Source: Bipolaris cookei | Lineage: Eukaryota; Ascomycota; Dothideomycetes; Pleosporales; Pleosporaceae | Direction: 5' to 3' | DNA: 64,000 bases | Assembly (NCBI GenBank): GCA_002286855.1 | Contig: NRSV01000008.1 | Location: 1 to 64,000 of the forward strand | Part shown: one piece after another, positions 44,908-55,167 of the stretch | Position numbering within the stretch: position 1 is the stretch's first letter | Layout of the letters: each line of letters starts with the position of its first letter | The notes under the pieces: generated by a model | The model's input: only the letters and a program-made list of their open reading frames with translations | Database searches by the model: none | Told to the model about the DNA's origin: nothing | Translations under genes and position numbers: made by a program

Positions 44908-46667
44908 TCACTTGGACGTCCGCTCAATCTGTAGAGCGACCAACTTCTCCGCGTTCTTGGTCCATTTGTCGGCAAACGTCTTATCTGTGAAGCGCTCGGC
45001 AGACTTGCGCGCACGGCGGCGCATATCCAAAGTCTCCTGTGGCGACAGCGTCAGGGCTTTGCGGAAGCCATCCGCATACTCTTGTGCAGTGGTAGCATGG
45101 AAACCTGTACATTCGCGTCAATAACAATTGAACTTGTTTACGGAAATTTTAATATCCCATGTATCAAAACTTACCTGTAGGTTTTCCGTCAACGTCTACT
45201 ACGATATCCAGCTTCGGGCCACCGGTATTGTTGACAACGGAAATCATACCTGCGGCCTGATATTCGACCACACCAATGCCGAAATGTTCGTTCCACATGG
45301 CATTGACTCCTACGCTAGACTTGCGCATCCACTCCAACATTAGTGGCCATGGCGCATCGCATATAAACTCTACGTTGTCCTTGATGTGCAACTCGTGCGC
45401 AAGAAGTCGCAGCTGGTAAACCCGTTTTGCATCATCGTGGGAGTCGCGCACCGAGCCTATCAGCACTAGCTTTGGGGTCTCGTTGCGGTATGCTGAAAGT
45501 TTGGGTTTGGATTGCACAAACGATGCAAAAGCCTCAAGGATGAGTTGGTGGTTCTTCTCAGGTCGGAATTGCGCAATGTAGAGGAGGTATGGACCGCGGT
45601 TCTTCTCACTAGCCTCAGAGACCTGGACGGCCTCTGCAACTTCTTCAACCGCGACAGGTGGGAAGACGACATCGATGTCAGTTTGCTTGCTTCGCTTATT
45701 GCGATATGGCCCCCAAAGCGATTTGACGTGACCTTGTGTCCATGTGGAGTTGGTCATGACTACATCGATGGTGCTACCGACCTTGCTGTAGAGCTTTGCG
45801 AATAGCTCCCAATATTTCTTCTTTGCTTGTCCACGGTATCCTGACCCAGTCCCTGCATGAACGCCCTGTCCCCCTACTTGTAGCGAGTCGAGCATGTCGG
45901 TCGAGATGGTTGGGTAATGTACGTATGCGCCGGTCGGAACAGTGGGAAAGAGGAATGAAGAGAGACCGAGAGCAAATGCGTATCCCATGGTATCTATGAA
46001 GATGTCTGGAACGAGGAGCGAGAAGGCATCGTAGGCAAGAATCAACGACCCGAGAGACTGTCCTAACAGGGTGAAGCGTGGCCATCTGCTTGCGAGCACC
46101 CAGTCGCGAGTTGTCAGGTAGAGAAAGTGGACGGTTGGCGGGTACAGTTGAATGTTGAAGCGATCCTTAACTCGCTTGAGTATCTCTGCCTTGTCAACAT
46201 CGTGGTCACCGGTATACACGATACAAGTAGACTTTGGCCAGCGCTTTTGATGTGCTCGAATGGCAGCCCAAAGGACTCGCTCGCCGCCACCACCCGCATT
46301 GCTGTGAAAACAATCTGTCAGCGACTATGTTTCTGTATTCTGAGGCTCGTCATGCATACCAGAAGGGGTGAAAGAAGCCCACGATGCCGTCCCAGTCGCT
46401 GTTCGTTTGGCCAACCTTGACTGCACTTGTTGGAGGTGTAGTCCCCACCTGTTCCCAGTCGTCATCCTCCTTTTTATCTTTCACATCGGCCTCATAGGCT
46501 TTGGTTTCGCTTGCTACTCTAGCCAGTAAAAGCTCGCGTCGTGTACGGGAGGATCGACGGAGATGCTGTCCCACTAGTCCTGCAACAAAACGTAGCGTCT
46601 TGGAGAGAAAAAGAGCGGCCACAAGTGCAGGCACAAGCAGCGACAGGAGGACAAGCAGCACACTCAT
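44908..46667 (-). CDS. ALG11: ALG11 alpha-1,2-mannosyltransferase
   Basis: Three exons: 46667-46360, 46301-45175 and 45104-44908; 543 aa; introns 58 and 70 nt. An N-terminal membrane anchor (MSVLLVLLSLLVPALVAALFL) is followed by VGFFHPFCNAGGGGERVLW, the Alg11 signature, then DIFIDTMGYAF, GAYVHYPTISTDML, TNSTWTQGHV, YIAQFRPEKNHQLIL and the GT4 E-x7-E region HFGIGVVEYQAAG. Alg11 adds the fourth and fifth mannoses to dolichol-linked Man3GlcNAc2 on the cytosolic face of the ER. Length is normal for the family, with an insertion of charged residues at about 60-85. Divergent from COX18 with 197 bp between starts. Confidence 0.95.
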
Positions 46668-46864
46668 CTTGGTCAGGGCAGTGGACGGTCAATCCATGGA
46701 GGATGAGTGTTCCGGCAGCTGTTCATGCGGTGGGATGACGGTTTCTGGCGTCGGCCCGGGGAGCATGGGACCCTGGCGCTAGTAAGAGTGGTTAGTGGGG
46801 CCATCTTCATCTCGGGAGTCCGATATGTTCCTGTAACGCCGCGACCTGAAAACATCACACCACC
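46668..46864. promoter_or_regulatory. Compact divergent promoter ALG11 / COX18
   Basis: Only 197 bp lie between the two start codons, so both promoters and both 5' leaders overlap here. Confidence 0.6.
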
Positions 46865-47869
46865 ATGCTATCCTCTTGCTCGTTCCGGCATCCAATATGC
46901 CAATTACTTCGGAAGAACGTGTTGGTATCCAGGGCTCTGCCATGTCGTCCCTCGGAACGCTCATTTCATGCTTCAACACCACGGCAGGATCCTATCATTG
47001 ATGCTATCCTCTACCTTCCGCACGAGATGATATCGCTGATCCACACGGCTGTCCCCTGGTATGCCGCCATCCCCCTCAGTGCCTTTGTAGCTCGCGGTCT
47101 GCTTGTCACTACCGCTGGAACACGTGCGCGCGCTCTCATGGCACGATACATTGGTCTGCACCCGTTGCGACAAGCTCTTGCCTTCCAAAAGCGAGACGAG
47201 ATCCTGAAGCGGGGTAATTTCCGGTCGCCCCAGCAAGCTCTGGTCACAGTCAAAAAGGAAGTCAAGGACGTCACATCAGAATTGGACAAAAGGTGGAATG
47301 TCACTCTCTCGAGTCAGATTAGTTGGACATTGGCGCAGATACCCATCTTTTTCGCCATGGCCGAGACTATACGCCAGAAATGTGGCGCCCAGGACGGATT
47401 GCTGGGTATGACCATGTCCGTTTTTAGAGGCGAGAGTACGCAGATGATGACGGAAACCGGCCAAGTTGTTGCAAGAGTGACTCCCACCGACTGGTTCGAG
47501 CCAACTCTAGCTACAGAGGGTATGCTCTGGTTCCCCGACCTGCTTCTCCCGGATCCAACTGGTGCCCTTCCGTTCATCGCATCGGGCATCATGTTTGCAA
47601 ACATCTACACCTCGAAAAATACCGTTGAGAGTGGTGCCAAATGGCCAAATATCCTTCGGCGAACCCTGCTCTTTGTTTCGCTGTTGGTTGGTCCACTCTG
47701 TCAGAACCTTCCTGCGGCTCTAATGCTCTACTGGTCGTCAAGTACGGCTTCGGTCATGCTGTGGAACGCATGGCTGGATCGGAAATATCCTGCACCACGA
47801 GGTTACACGGCATGTAAAAGGCCACTTCTCCTTCCACCAGCACCAATCTCAAAAATACGCCGGGTATAA
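46865..47869 (+). CDS. COX18: Mitochondrial inner-membrane insertase Cox18 (Oxa1 family)
   Basis: Single exon, 334 aa. The first 40 residues (Arg/Ser-rich, few acids) look like a mitochondrial presequence with a likely cleavage near RSFHAS. The YidC/Oxa1 core then shows VPWYAAIPLSAFVARGLL, a charged matrix loop (ALAFQKRDEILKRG), SSQISWTLAQIPIFFAMAETIR, WFPDLLLPDPTGALPFIASGIMFANIY and NLPAALMLYWSSSTASVMLWN. Unlike Oxa1 it lacks a long C-terminal ribosome-binding coiled coil, which points to Cox18, the factor exporting the Cox2 C-terminus. PDLLLPDP is typical of this group. Confidence 0.88.
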   Translation: MLSSCSFRHPICQLLRKNVLVSRALPCRPSERSFHASTPRQDPIIDAILYLPHEMISLIHTAVPWYAAIPLSAFVARGLLVTTAGTRARALMARYIGLHPLRQALAFQKRDEILKRGNFRSPQQALVTVKKEVKDVTSELDKRWNVTLSSQISWTLAQIPIFFAMAETIRQKCGAQDGLLGMTMSVFRGESTQMMTETGQVVARVTPTDWFEPTLATEGMLWFPDLLLPDPTGALPFIASGIMFANIYTSKNTVESGAKWPNILRRTLLFVSLLVGPLCQNLPAALMLYWSSSTASVMLWNAWLDRKYPAPRGYTACKRPLLLPPAPISKIRRV

Positions 47870-48720
47870 ATATTTATACCCATGTCTTACATGGGGTTGG
47901 TCAAGGCAAAAGTGGATATCTCGGCGAGAAATTTACATGCAAGACACTCGATATCTTTGTGCGTCTCTAAACCTACTTGATGTCTGCACTAGGAAACAAT
48001 GCATGTTCAAGATGTTGACAAGGCCCAATGGACAATGGCTAATGTTGCCATGCATGATTAGTTTCGAGAACCTGGCTGAAGCCAACTGGCACTGCGACAA
48101 GAACCAACGCGACTACTATGTCGGCCACTGAACGTCGCCAACCAATCAATGTAGTGGGTACCAAAAGTGCATCGCCCATAGTCATGCTGCAACAGCTGCT
48201 CAACTGGCGGAGCCGCTACCACATATTATTATTATTCCATTATAGTCTATATGCAGCTCGGGGCTATGTAAGACTTTGGCCAAAGGCCGTTCTATGGGAT
48301 TTATTGACAGATAGGGGAGTTTCAGATGTGTAGTGTGGCTATGGTGCGTCGGCCTTTGTCAAGTTAAGCAATAGCTATTGCTTACTAGACGCCTGTTGCT
48401 AAAGAGCAGTTTGATGACAGAAAGAGATATTAGATAGCAAAGCAATCCTCCAGCGGGCTCTTTTAAGGAAAAAGGGAAAAAGCTCGACTGTTTAGTTTTA
48501 TAGAGTAACTCTTTCGTGCCGCTACTACATAGCCATAGTACACAACCCATTATACTACTAGACAGTTAGGCTGTGATCCACCACTGTAAGATCTGGGCTC
48601 CACACTTCGATATACCATACCGGTGGTCCCATGAAGTACGTTAAATTAATATAATATGACATACTACCAACCGGAGAAGATGTTGGTGATATTACCAAAC
48701 AATATATCCTGGATTTTTGT

Positions 48721-48865
48721 CACGTATATACTATTCAGCTCCAGACACTGCCAATGCAGTATACTCTGTGACGATACCTGGCTCAGCTCCACTTAGGCCA
48801 TCATGTGTCCAAAAAGGTACAGTATACTGCATTGGCAGTATCTGGAGCTGAATAGTATATACGTG
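48721..48865. repeat. 45-bp near-perfect inverted repeat, 55-bp loop
   Basis: The arm 48721-48765 (starts CACGTATATACTATTCAGCT) and the complement of 48821-48865 match at 44 of 45 positions; the one difference is C versus T in a CpA/TpA context. The loop is 48766-48820. The size suits a miniature foldback element or a small-RNA hairpin precursor; no flanking duplication longer than 2 bp is seen. Confidence 0.95.
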
Positions 48866-48905
48866 TGATAATCTGGAACTATCTAGAAACAAAGCATATA
48901 TTTCT

Positions 48906-49016
48906 GAGAATAGACTCCGGCTTAGAACCGCAGATACATCCCCACCTGAACATGGGGCTTTCCCTGCAAAGTATCGTTACTAAGAGACTGTGGGTGTGTG
49001 GCTGGAGTCTATTCTC
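48906..49016. repeat. Second inverted repeat and short direct repeat
   Basis: 48906-48920 (GAGAATAGACTCCGG) pairs with 49002-49016, with one mismatch. Just outside and inside the arms, a 20-bp motif like GGGCTTTCCCTGCAAAGT (about 48955) recurs at about 49033 with two changes. Confidence 0.75.
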
Positions 49017-50188
49017 TATCTACTATAACGAGAGCTTTCTCTGCAAAGTCTTTTTTTGATACCCGACGCAGCCAGATCGGGGAGGGGGCCGGCTTGAATT
49101 GTTTTTTTTTTCGAGAAACATAATCTGCTACGCTATACGCCAAACTGATACAAAAAATTAAGTCAAGGGTCTTTATAGAAGTAAATCAAACTGTTGGTCT
49201 AATAAAGGTATCACAGGGTGAATCAAGCTGCAGCTGCAATATTATAATGAGGAAGCGGATTGATTGTCTGTATCTGCTATCGTATCCAGTACTTACAGCG
49301 CCTGCGCGCACAGCCGCAGGCGCACGAGCCGGTAAGCAGCAGGGACGGTCACAAATCACTATAGAGAGAGGCTCGGTTCTACAGCTTCAAAAAAAGCAGC
49401 AGTTGTTATATCGAAAAGTCGCTTTTTTGGACATTTTTTCCCTTTTTGAGAAGGAATCAGGATGAGAACGACACTTGTAAACACTAGTGGATAAACAGAA
49501 CACGCACATTGTATTGCTATTGACAATTCGCACATACACACACATGCATGGCATGGTCTGCTCTGTTTTTATCTTCCTTCCTAACCCATACCTACCCCCA
49601 CCCATTCATGACTTTTAAGCAAGAAGAAATGCCAGCAATTCCTCTTTTAATCTATACGTGTGATCCGATGTCCCACCCACATAACCATGACTACTGCCAT
49701 TTCATACAAAACATTAAAATGCACATCCCATGCATAGCCCATTCAATCACGTCAATTCCACCAATGCCCCATCTATCCAGCTTTACCATTCCCGCCAACT
49801 AACCCACCCACCAAAAAAAACCAATATTCAATCAAGCAAAAAGACGCCTAGTACATGCAAATGACGAAACAAAAACACAAGACTTCAAACGCCGTGTTCC
49901 TTGATATGCAAATTTGCAAGATGCTATCCGTGTGCAGTAAGACAGAACAAGAAAAAGAGTGAAATCCGGACAAACGCCGTCGCTAATGTTGTGCAAATAG
50001 CCGAAAAAAACAGTTTTAGGCAAGAGGGAAAAGCATGGTGAAAAAGGAAGTGTATACATACCTTACTGCTGTTTGGTATGGAACCTGGATCTGTAAATTC
50101 CCATATGCTACGGCCGAAGAACGGACGTTTAGTAGTAACCGTGATTTGAGGCAGGATAGCGTCACCCATCAAATCTTGTCCAACACAA

Positions 50189-53148
50189 TCATACGCGCCG
50201 GCTTGTTTGACTCAATAGGCGATCAGCACGCTCAAAGACGTTGAGTGTGTTGGAACCTTGTGAAGGCATCCTGGGTGTATTTGGGATGGTTGCTTGGGCT
50301 GCCGCACCCAACGCGGCACTTAACGGCGTCGCAGGAACTGGCGTGCTGTACCCGCCCGACCCCTGCGATCCGAAGCTCGCTGTAGAGTAAGGTTGTCCAG
50401 AGAAGACAGACGCCATTGCAGGTATTGCCGTGTTGATCGGACCAGGGAACGATGGTCCGCCACTCGATGACATGGTTCCATGGGGCTTATGTAGAACCTT
50501 GGGTGGTTGGGTCCGTGATGTGAATGACGCTAGGCTCGGTGGACCCATCAAACCGATGTTATTACTAGTAAGGTGCGACCATGGACTGTCGTTGATAGCT
50601 AGACTGGCTTCTTTGACCATCTTGTGCAGCGGCCGCATGAGCTGTTTGACCTCGCTAGTGAGTAGTTTGTGTTCTCTACCCTGCTGGGTATATGCTGCAG
50701 CGAGTTCCTGCCAAGCCTGCAATGATTGTATTAGTTGCCAGTCTTGACAGTTTGGCCTTGTGTAGGCGGGATTGTACATACCTTAACGAAACCCGTACAT
50801 TGCTGCCAAAACTCAGGCTGGTCCCGGGTATAATTGTCTTTAAGCTGCATCTGTGATAGGCGAATTGCAAGAGGGTTTGCCATTTGTTGGACTTCGTTGC
50901 TCTTGTCAATGAGGTTCGCTAGTGCCTTGATTCGAGGGTCCTCAGAGTCGAGATCACGCCGGAGACTATCAAACTGCTCTCGCATCATGCGCGTAATCTG
51001 AGCCATGGAGTTTCTGCAGCCTTCGGATGCGTTCCGGAGCTTTGTATAGATCCTGTCAAACTGAGCGTCTTCATCCGTTTCATCAAAGTTGCTAGTAAGC
51101 GTATTGGATCGCGTCATGCCTGGCGCAGTGGTAGAAAAGGAGCCTCCCGAGCGAGGGGTTGCGGCACCAATGCTCGTCAGTGTGTTTGATCGGCTATTTT
51201 CGTTGCTGTGGAGAATGACTGGAGGGGGCATTTGCCATCCGTTCCGCTGCTGCGGTGGTGATGTCGGGAAGCGACGAGCTCTCGACGGTCGCGCGCGTAC
51301 TGTGGCAAGGTTATCGGCTCCAGTGGGTCTCGTTGCGGCAGCAGAAGTGTCTCTGAACTGTGCACCTAGTATTGAACAAGCATTCCTCATCTCGATCAAA
51401 CTTCCTTGTTGGAGAAGCACAAAGGTCCGCATGATACGTGCATTCGCATTTTGAGCAATCTCGATGCGATTCTCAGCGACTGAAAGAGTAATGGACATGA
51501 AAGAGTCAAGACACCTTAGCGCGTACATGTACACACTTCTCGACAGCTTCTGCGCCTCTTCTTCGTCCTCTTCAACTAGTGTGTCGAATTTGTGCAGGAC
51601 CTCGTTAAGTGCTCGGATGTTGAGATAGGTAGTTGAGTACCTGCGATAGAAGTCTTCTTTGCGACGCAAACTTTCTTTGGTCTTAGCTGTCAGCTTAATT
51701 GAGCGCACCATGTGCGAGACACAGTCGTGGAGCTGGGAAATAGCATAGAGGAAGTTTTTTGCCGCTTCGACAACAATATCAGGCGCACGTGACCCACGTC
51801 GGTGTTCACGGACATCAGACAGCGGACGGTTTGCGAGATATCGGACGGTACCAGTGTCTTCATAGACGCCAGAAGCTGCGGATGCAGCGAAGCCGTTCGA
51901 AGCAGCATTAGCAGGAACCAGGACGCCCTGACTGAAGCCGCGGAAATGATTGCTTTGTCGCAACTCGTTAACTGATGCCAGCTCAGACGTTTTGTTGGTG
52001 TAAATGCCCATACGCTTCTGGCGCTGCGACGAAGGACCGGAGCCTTCGCTCTGGCTACGGTTACGCTCGTTGTTTACGTTCGTCAAGATTAGGGGAGCGA
52101 CCGGGGGCCTCTTAGTGACAGTGATGCCAGTACTGGCACCATTGCTTGTTGTAGACGCAACGCGAAAGTGAGAACGAACTGGGATGGGTGGAATGGGATG
52201 TCCGGGAGAGTCAGGCTTAGGGTCAGAGAAGCCTTCTATGTTGCCTAGGCTCGGTCGCACCGGGAAGCGTCCGCCATTTGCTCGTTTTGAGGGGCGGGGA
52301 GTTTCTGGGTTGCTCTCGGTCCAGCTCTCGTCTCCTGAAGATTCGACTCGCACTCTTTCTAGTTCAACCCGCTGGCGTTCTCTGGATATCTGTTGGCGCA
52401 TAAATCGCTTTACCTGGGTAGCTATGACGGCATCTCGTTCGTTCTCGTTTGCGGGTGAGGGAGCATTGTCCTTGATGGTGCACACTTCGGGCGGCGGGAA
52501 GACCAGCGGGTTGCCATCGAGCTTTAGGACCTGCAGACTATTGATCTCTCCCAGACATACAGGCAGTTCCTCAATCTTGTTCTTTGCAATTGCCAGCACC
52601 TTGAGTGAGGTCAAGTTTGCAATCTTGGTGGGGACAGACCGGATCTTGTTCCGGCTGACATCGAGGATTTCCAGCGAGGTCATCTCGAGGATCTGGTAAG
52701 CGTCAGCGGTCTAGTCGCGACATGTGTGTGTGTGCCGGAAGGGAGGCCAACGTACGGCATTGGGGATTTCGCGTATGGCATTGTAGCGCACATTGAGATA
52801 GCGGAGGCGTCTGCATTCAATGAGGCGGGAGGGGAGGGTGGCAAGGAGATTGTGGGAGAGGGCGAGCCTGACATGTCAGCATTTCCCCTATCGAAGACAA
52901 ATGTAGGGTGGGGTCGTGTATCGCATATACCTCTCAATCTCTGTCCGGATGACATCGATGACTTCGTCGGGCAGGTGGGCAATGTTCTTGTGGCCCAGGT
53001 CGATGGTGATGCCGGGCTGCTGCTGCAACTCGCGGGGCGCCTCTGCGGCGGCGCGTTGGGTGATGTCCTGGCGGGAGTGCTCGAAGGCGGCCTTTGTAAG
53101 GGCCACGACTTCGTCGTCCGAGATGGGCGTAGGCGTGTCGTTGCTCAT
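50189..53148 (-). CDS. SOG2: Sog2-type LRR protein of the RAM/MOR network
   Basis: Four exons: 53148-52931, 52867-52756, 52692-50782 and 50716-50189; 922 aa; introns 63, 63 and 65 nt. Leucine-rich repeats run from about residue 47 to 165 (ITIDLGHKNIAHLPDEV, LALSHNLLATLPSRL, LDVSRNKIRSVPTKI, LAIAKNKIEELPVCL, LKLDGNPLVFPPPEV). A disordered Ser/Pro linker follows, then the Sog2 helical domain from about 370 (VVEAAKNFLYAISQLHDCVSHMVRSIK). The end is disordered (FERADRLLSQTSRRV). In yeast Sog2 is needed for Cbk1-Mob2 kinase activity in polarised growth and cell separation; the third and fourth exons cover the conserved SOG2 region. Confidence 0.92.
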
Positions 53149-54036
53149 GGCGAGCGGGCACGGGATCAGCGCGGCGGGAGTGGTGCGAGGATGATCGTTG
53201 CATACATGCTGTTCGCGAGGACAGCAGTGGTGAGGTGAGGCTCAAGCACGGGTAGGGAGCGCCCAAGAAATCGTCGTCGTCGTGGTTGGTTGGTTGGGGT
53301 TAGAGTTGGTGGTGACGCCGACGGCCAGTCTAGCCCGTTTCCGCTGTGCAGTTGGCTGGATGCTCTCCCCTCTCCCGACCTGTCAGGGCCCGCCCGCCAT
53401 GAAACATCTCCTTGGAACCGCCTCTGACACGCTCTCAATACTTGAAACAAGCTCTAGCACCCACTCTGCTTGGCCTGACACAATCTCGTATATCCACCCA
53501 CAATGGCATTGCCAGCCACTACACATCTTGCGGCGGGTGCACAGGACACGTGACCATATGTCAGAGAGTCAAGGTACAGGAGCACATCACGTGACAATCC
53601 CTACCGCTGGCTACCCTACAACGGCTTGAAACGGCCGACGCCCTAGCCACCCGCGTAATCGACATGTAAGTACCTGGCTGTTCACCTCTATTTGTGTTCA
53701 TCGCTGCCGTTCATACCCACCTTCTATAGACTATCCACACCCGGCAGCACACATAACGGACGCGATATAATGCCCCGCACACAGGCTGCTGATCCGGTGT
53801 CGATATCCCTATTCCATGGCAGATGATACCTGATCTCGGTGCCCGATATCTATGATCATGAACTATATGCAAGGTACAGCCATGTTCTTGTACTTGCGCT
53901 AGCCAACGCCATGAGATTCTGGCAGGCACAGCTGCGTCATAACTATTCTTCCTGGCAAAGTTGAGCGGGACCGACTCAATAGTTGGCAATCGGCGCATTT
54001 TTGCGTTTGGGTCTCATTTCTTTTTCACAATTGGCG
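53149..54036. promoter_or_regulatory. Divergent intergenic region SOG2 / unknown gene
   Basis: About 0.9 kb between start codons with no other gene recognised. Confidence 0.5.
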
Positions 54037-55167
54037 ATGTTGCAACCTCACTCATCATTCGCCCATTCGAGCACTGCAATGGACATTGACGATGCATTGC
54101 CTCCTCCGATTCGTCGCTCACCCAGAGCTGCTCTCGAAGCACAGAAGCAGCGTAGAGAGTACCATACGTTCATATTTGACGATATCAACGAGCAAGGAGA
54201 CGAAGCCGCACTACCCCCAATAGCGCCAGATCAATCAGCCTCAATCAATCGTGATGGATACAATGAACCCACGCTTCATGAATCCGTTTCATCCGGTGTT
54301 AATCCATTGCGATTGCATCCGGTCGGCGCACCACCGCCGCGAAATCTAGCTCGCAAATACTCATATCCGCTTCTGGAATCGGAACCCAAAGATGGAACGT
54401 CACCTGATCCAGCACCTGTCATTGAACCACCAGCCTCGCGCCGACATCCGCGCGGGCTCGTTTCCTATCGGAACAACAAGAGAGAACTCAAGATCAACAA
54501 GAAGCTGCCCCTGCATCTGCGGCGACAAACCTCTTTGGAAACAATCAATTCAGTGACGACGACTACTTCTGATGACCAAAGCGAAGACTCTCATGATCCC
54601 CCAGAAGCTGAGGCTCCTTGCTCGGAATGGTATGCTATGGAAGGTGACTTGTACTCGAATCCACCGCCTAGTGTCGTATCCAAAGCATCATCGACACATT
54701 CTTCAATTTCCAGCTCAAGACAGTCGACCACGCCTGTAGAAACGCCTCTAGAATATGCAAGTCTTGATCACCACACACCTCAATCACTGTTCCGGAAAAT
54801 GATGCCTCGCAAGCTGTCTGATAAGTTTCAAGAAAGTTCTTCCAGTCCTGGTCGTCTAATTATTGAAAAGACGACGACGGTTAACCGATCGTCAAGCTCG
54901 TTTACTCTGTCGGGATCAACCACTTCACCAAGCGAGGAGTATCGCTCTCTTCATTCGATACTAGAAGAAGCTGGACGAGATCAATCCACGCCAAAATCCA
55001 GCGGAAGCAGCAAATGGAGTGCAAGTGACTTTGACACCAGCACTCTCTCTGAGGCAGAGATGAAGAGGTGCAAGAAAAAGGGGATTAACCCAGCTCTGTA
55101 TGCTGAGATGCGCGCAGCAAAGAAGGGGAAATGGGCCAGTCCAATCGCCGGTAATACGTTCCTCTAG
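54037..55167 (+). CDS. Disordered protein of unknown function
   Basis: Single exon, 376 aa from the ATG at 54037 (an ATG at 54079, beginning MDIDD, is also possible). No named domain is recognised. Notable parts: PIRRSPRAALEAQKQRREYHTFIFDD near the N-terminus, a basic patch RGLVSYRNNKRELKINKKLPLHLRRQTSLE at about 145-175, a long Ser/Thr tract, and a C-terminal ordered-looking segment (TLSEAEMKRCKKKGINPALYAEMRAAKKGKWASPIAGNTFL), which is the best candidate for a conserved module. Probably a nuclear or cortical regulator, but this is a guess from composition only. Confidence 0.7.
   Translation: MLQPHSSFAHSSTAMDIDDALPPPIRRSPRAALEAQKQRREYHTFIFDDINEQGDEAALPPIAPDQSASINRDGYNEPTLHESVSSGVNPLRLHPVGAPPPRNLARKYSYPLLESEPKDGTSPDPAPVIEPPASRRHPRGLVSYRNNKRELKINKKLPLHLRRQTSLETINSVTTTTSDDQSEDSHDPPEAEAPCSEWYAMEGDLYSNPPPSVVSKASSTHSSISSSRQSTTPVETPLEYASLDHHTPQSLFRKMMPRKLSDKFQESSSSPGRLIIEKTTTVNRSSSSFTLSGSTTSPSEEYRSLHSILEEAGRDQSTPKSSGSSKWSASDFDTSTLSEAEMKRCKKKGINPALYAEMRAAKKGKWASPIAGNTFL

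Larger units (their letters stand above)
47870..50188. other. Gene-free stretch with hairpins
   Basis: About 2.3 kb, A/T-rich, without a supported gene. It contains a 20-bp palindrome at 48365-48384, a 45-bp inverted repeat at 48721-48865, a smaller inverted repeat at 48906-49016 and a GC-rich hairpin at about 49291-49315 (GCGCCTGCG/CGCAGGCGC). Probably remnant mobile DNA. Confidence 0.6.

Noticed and set aside
49291..49315. GC-rich hairpin considered as a Helitron 3' end
   Set aside because: The hairpin is not followed by the CTRR terminus expected of Helitrons, and no Rep/helicase sequence is nearby.
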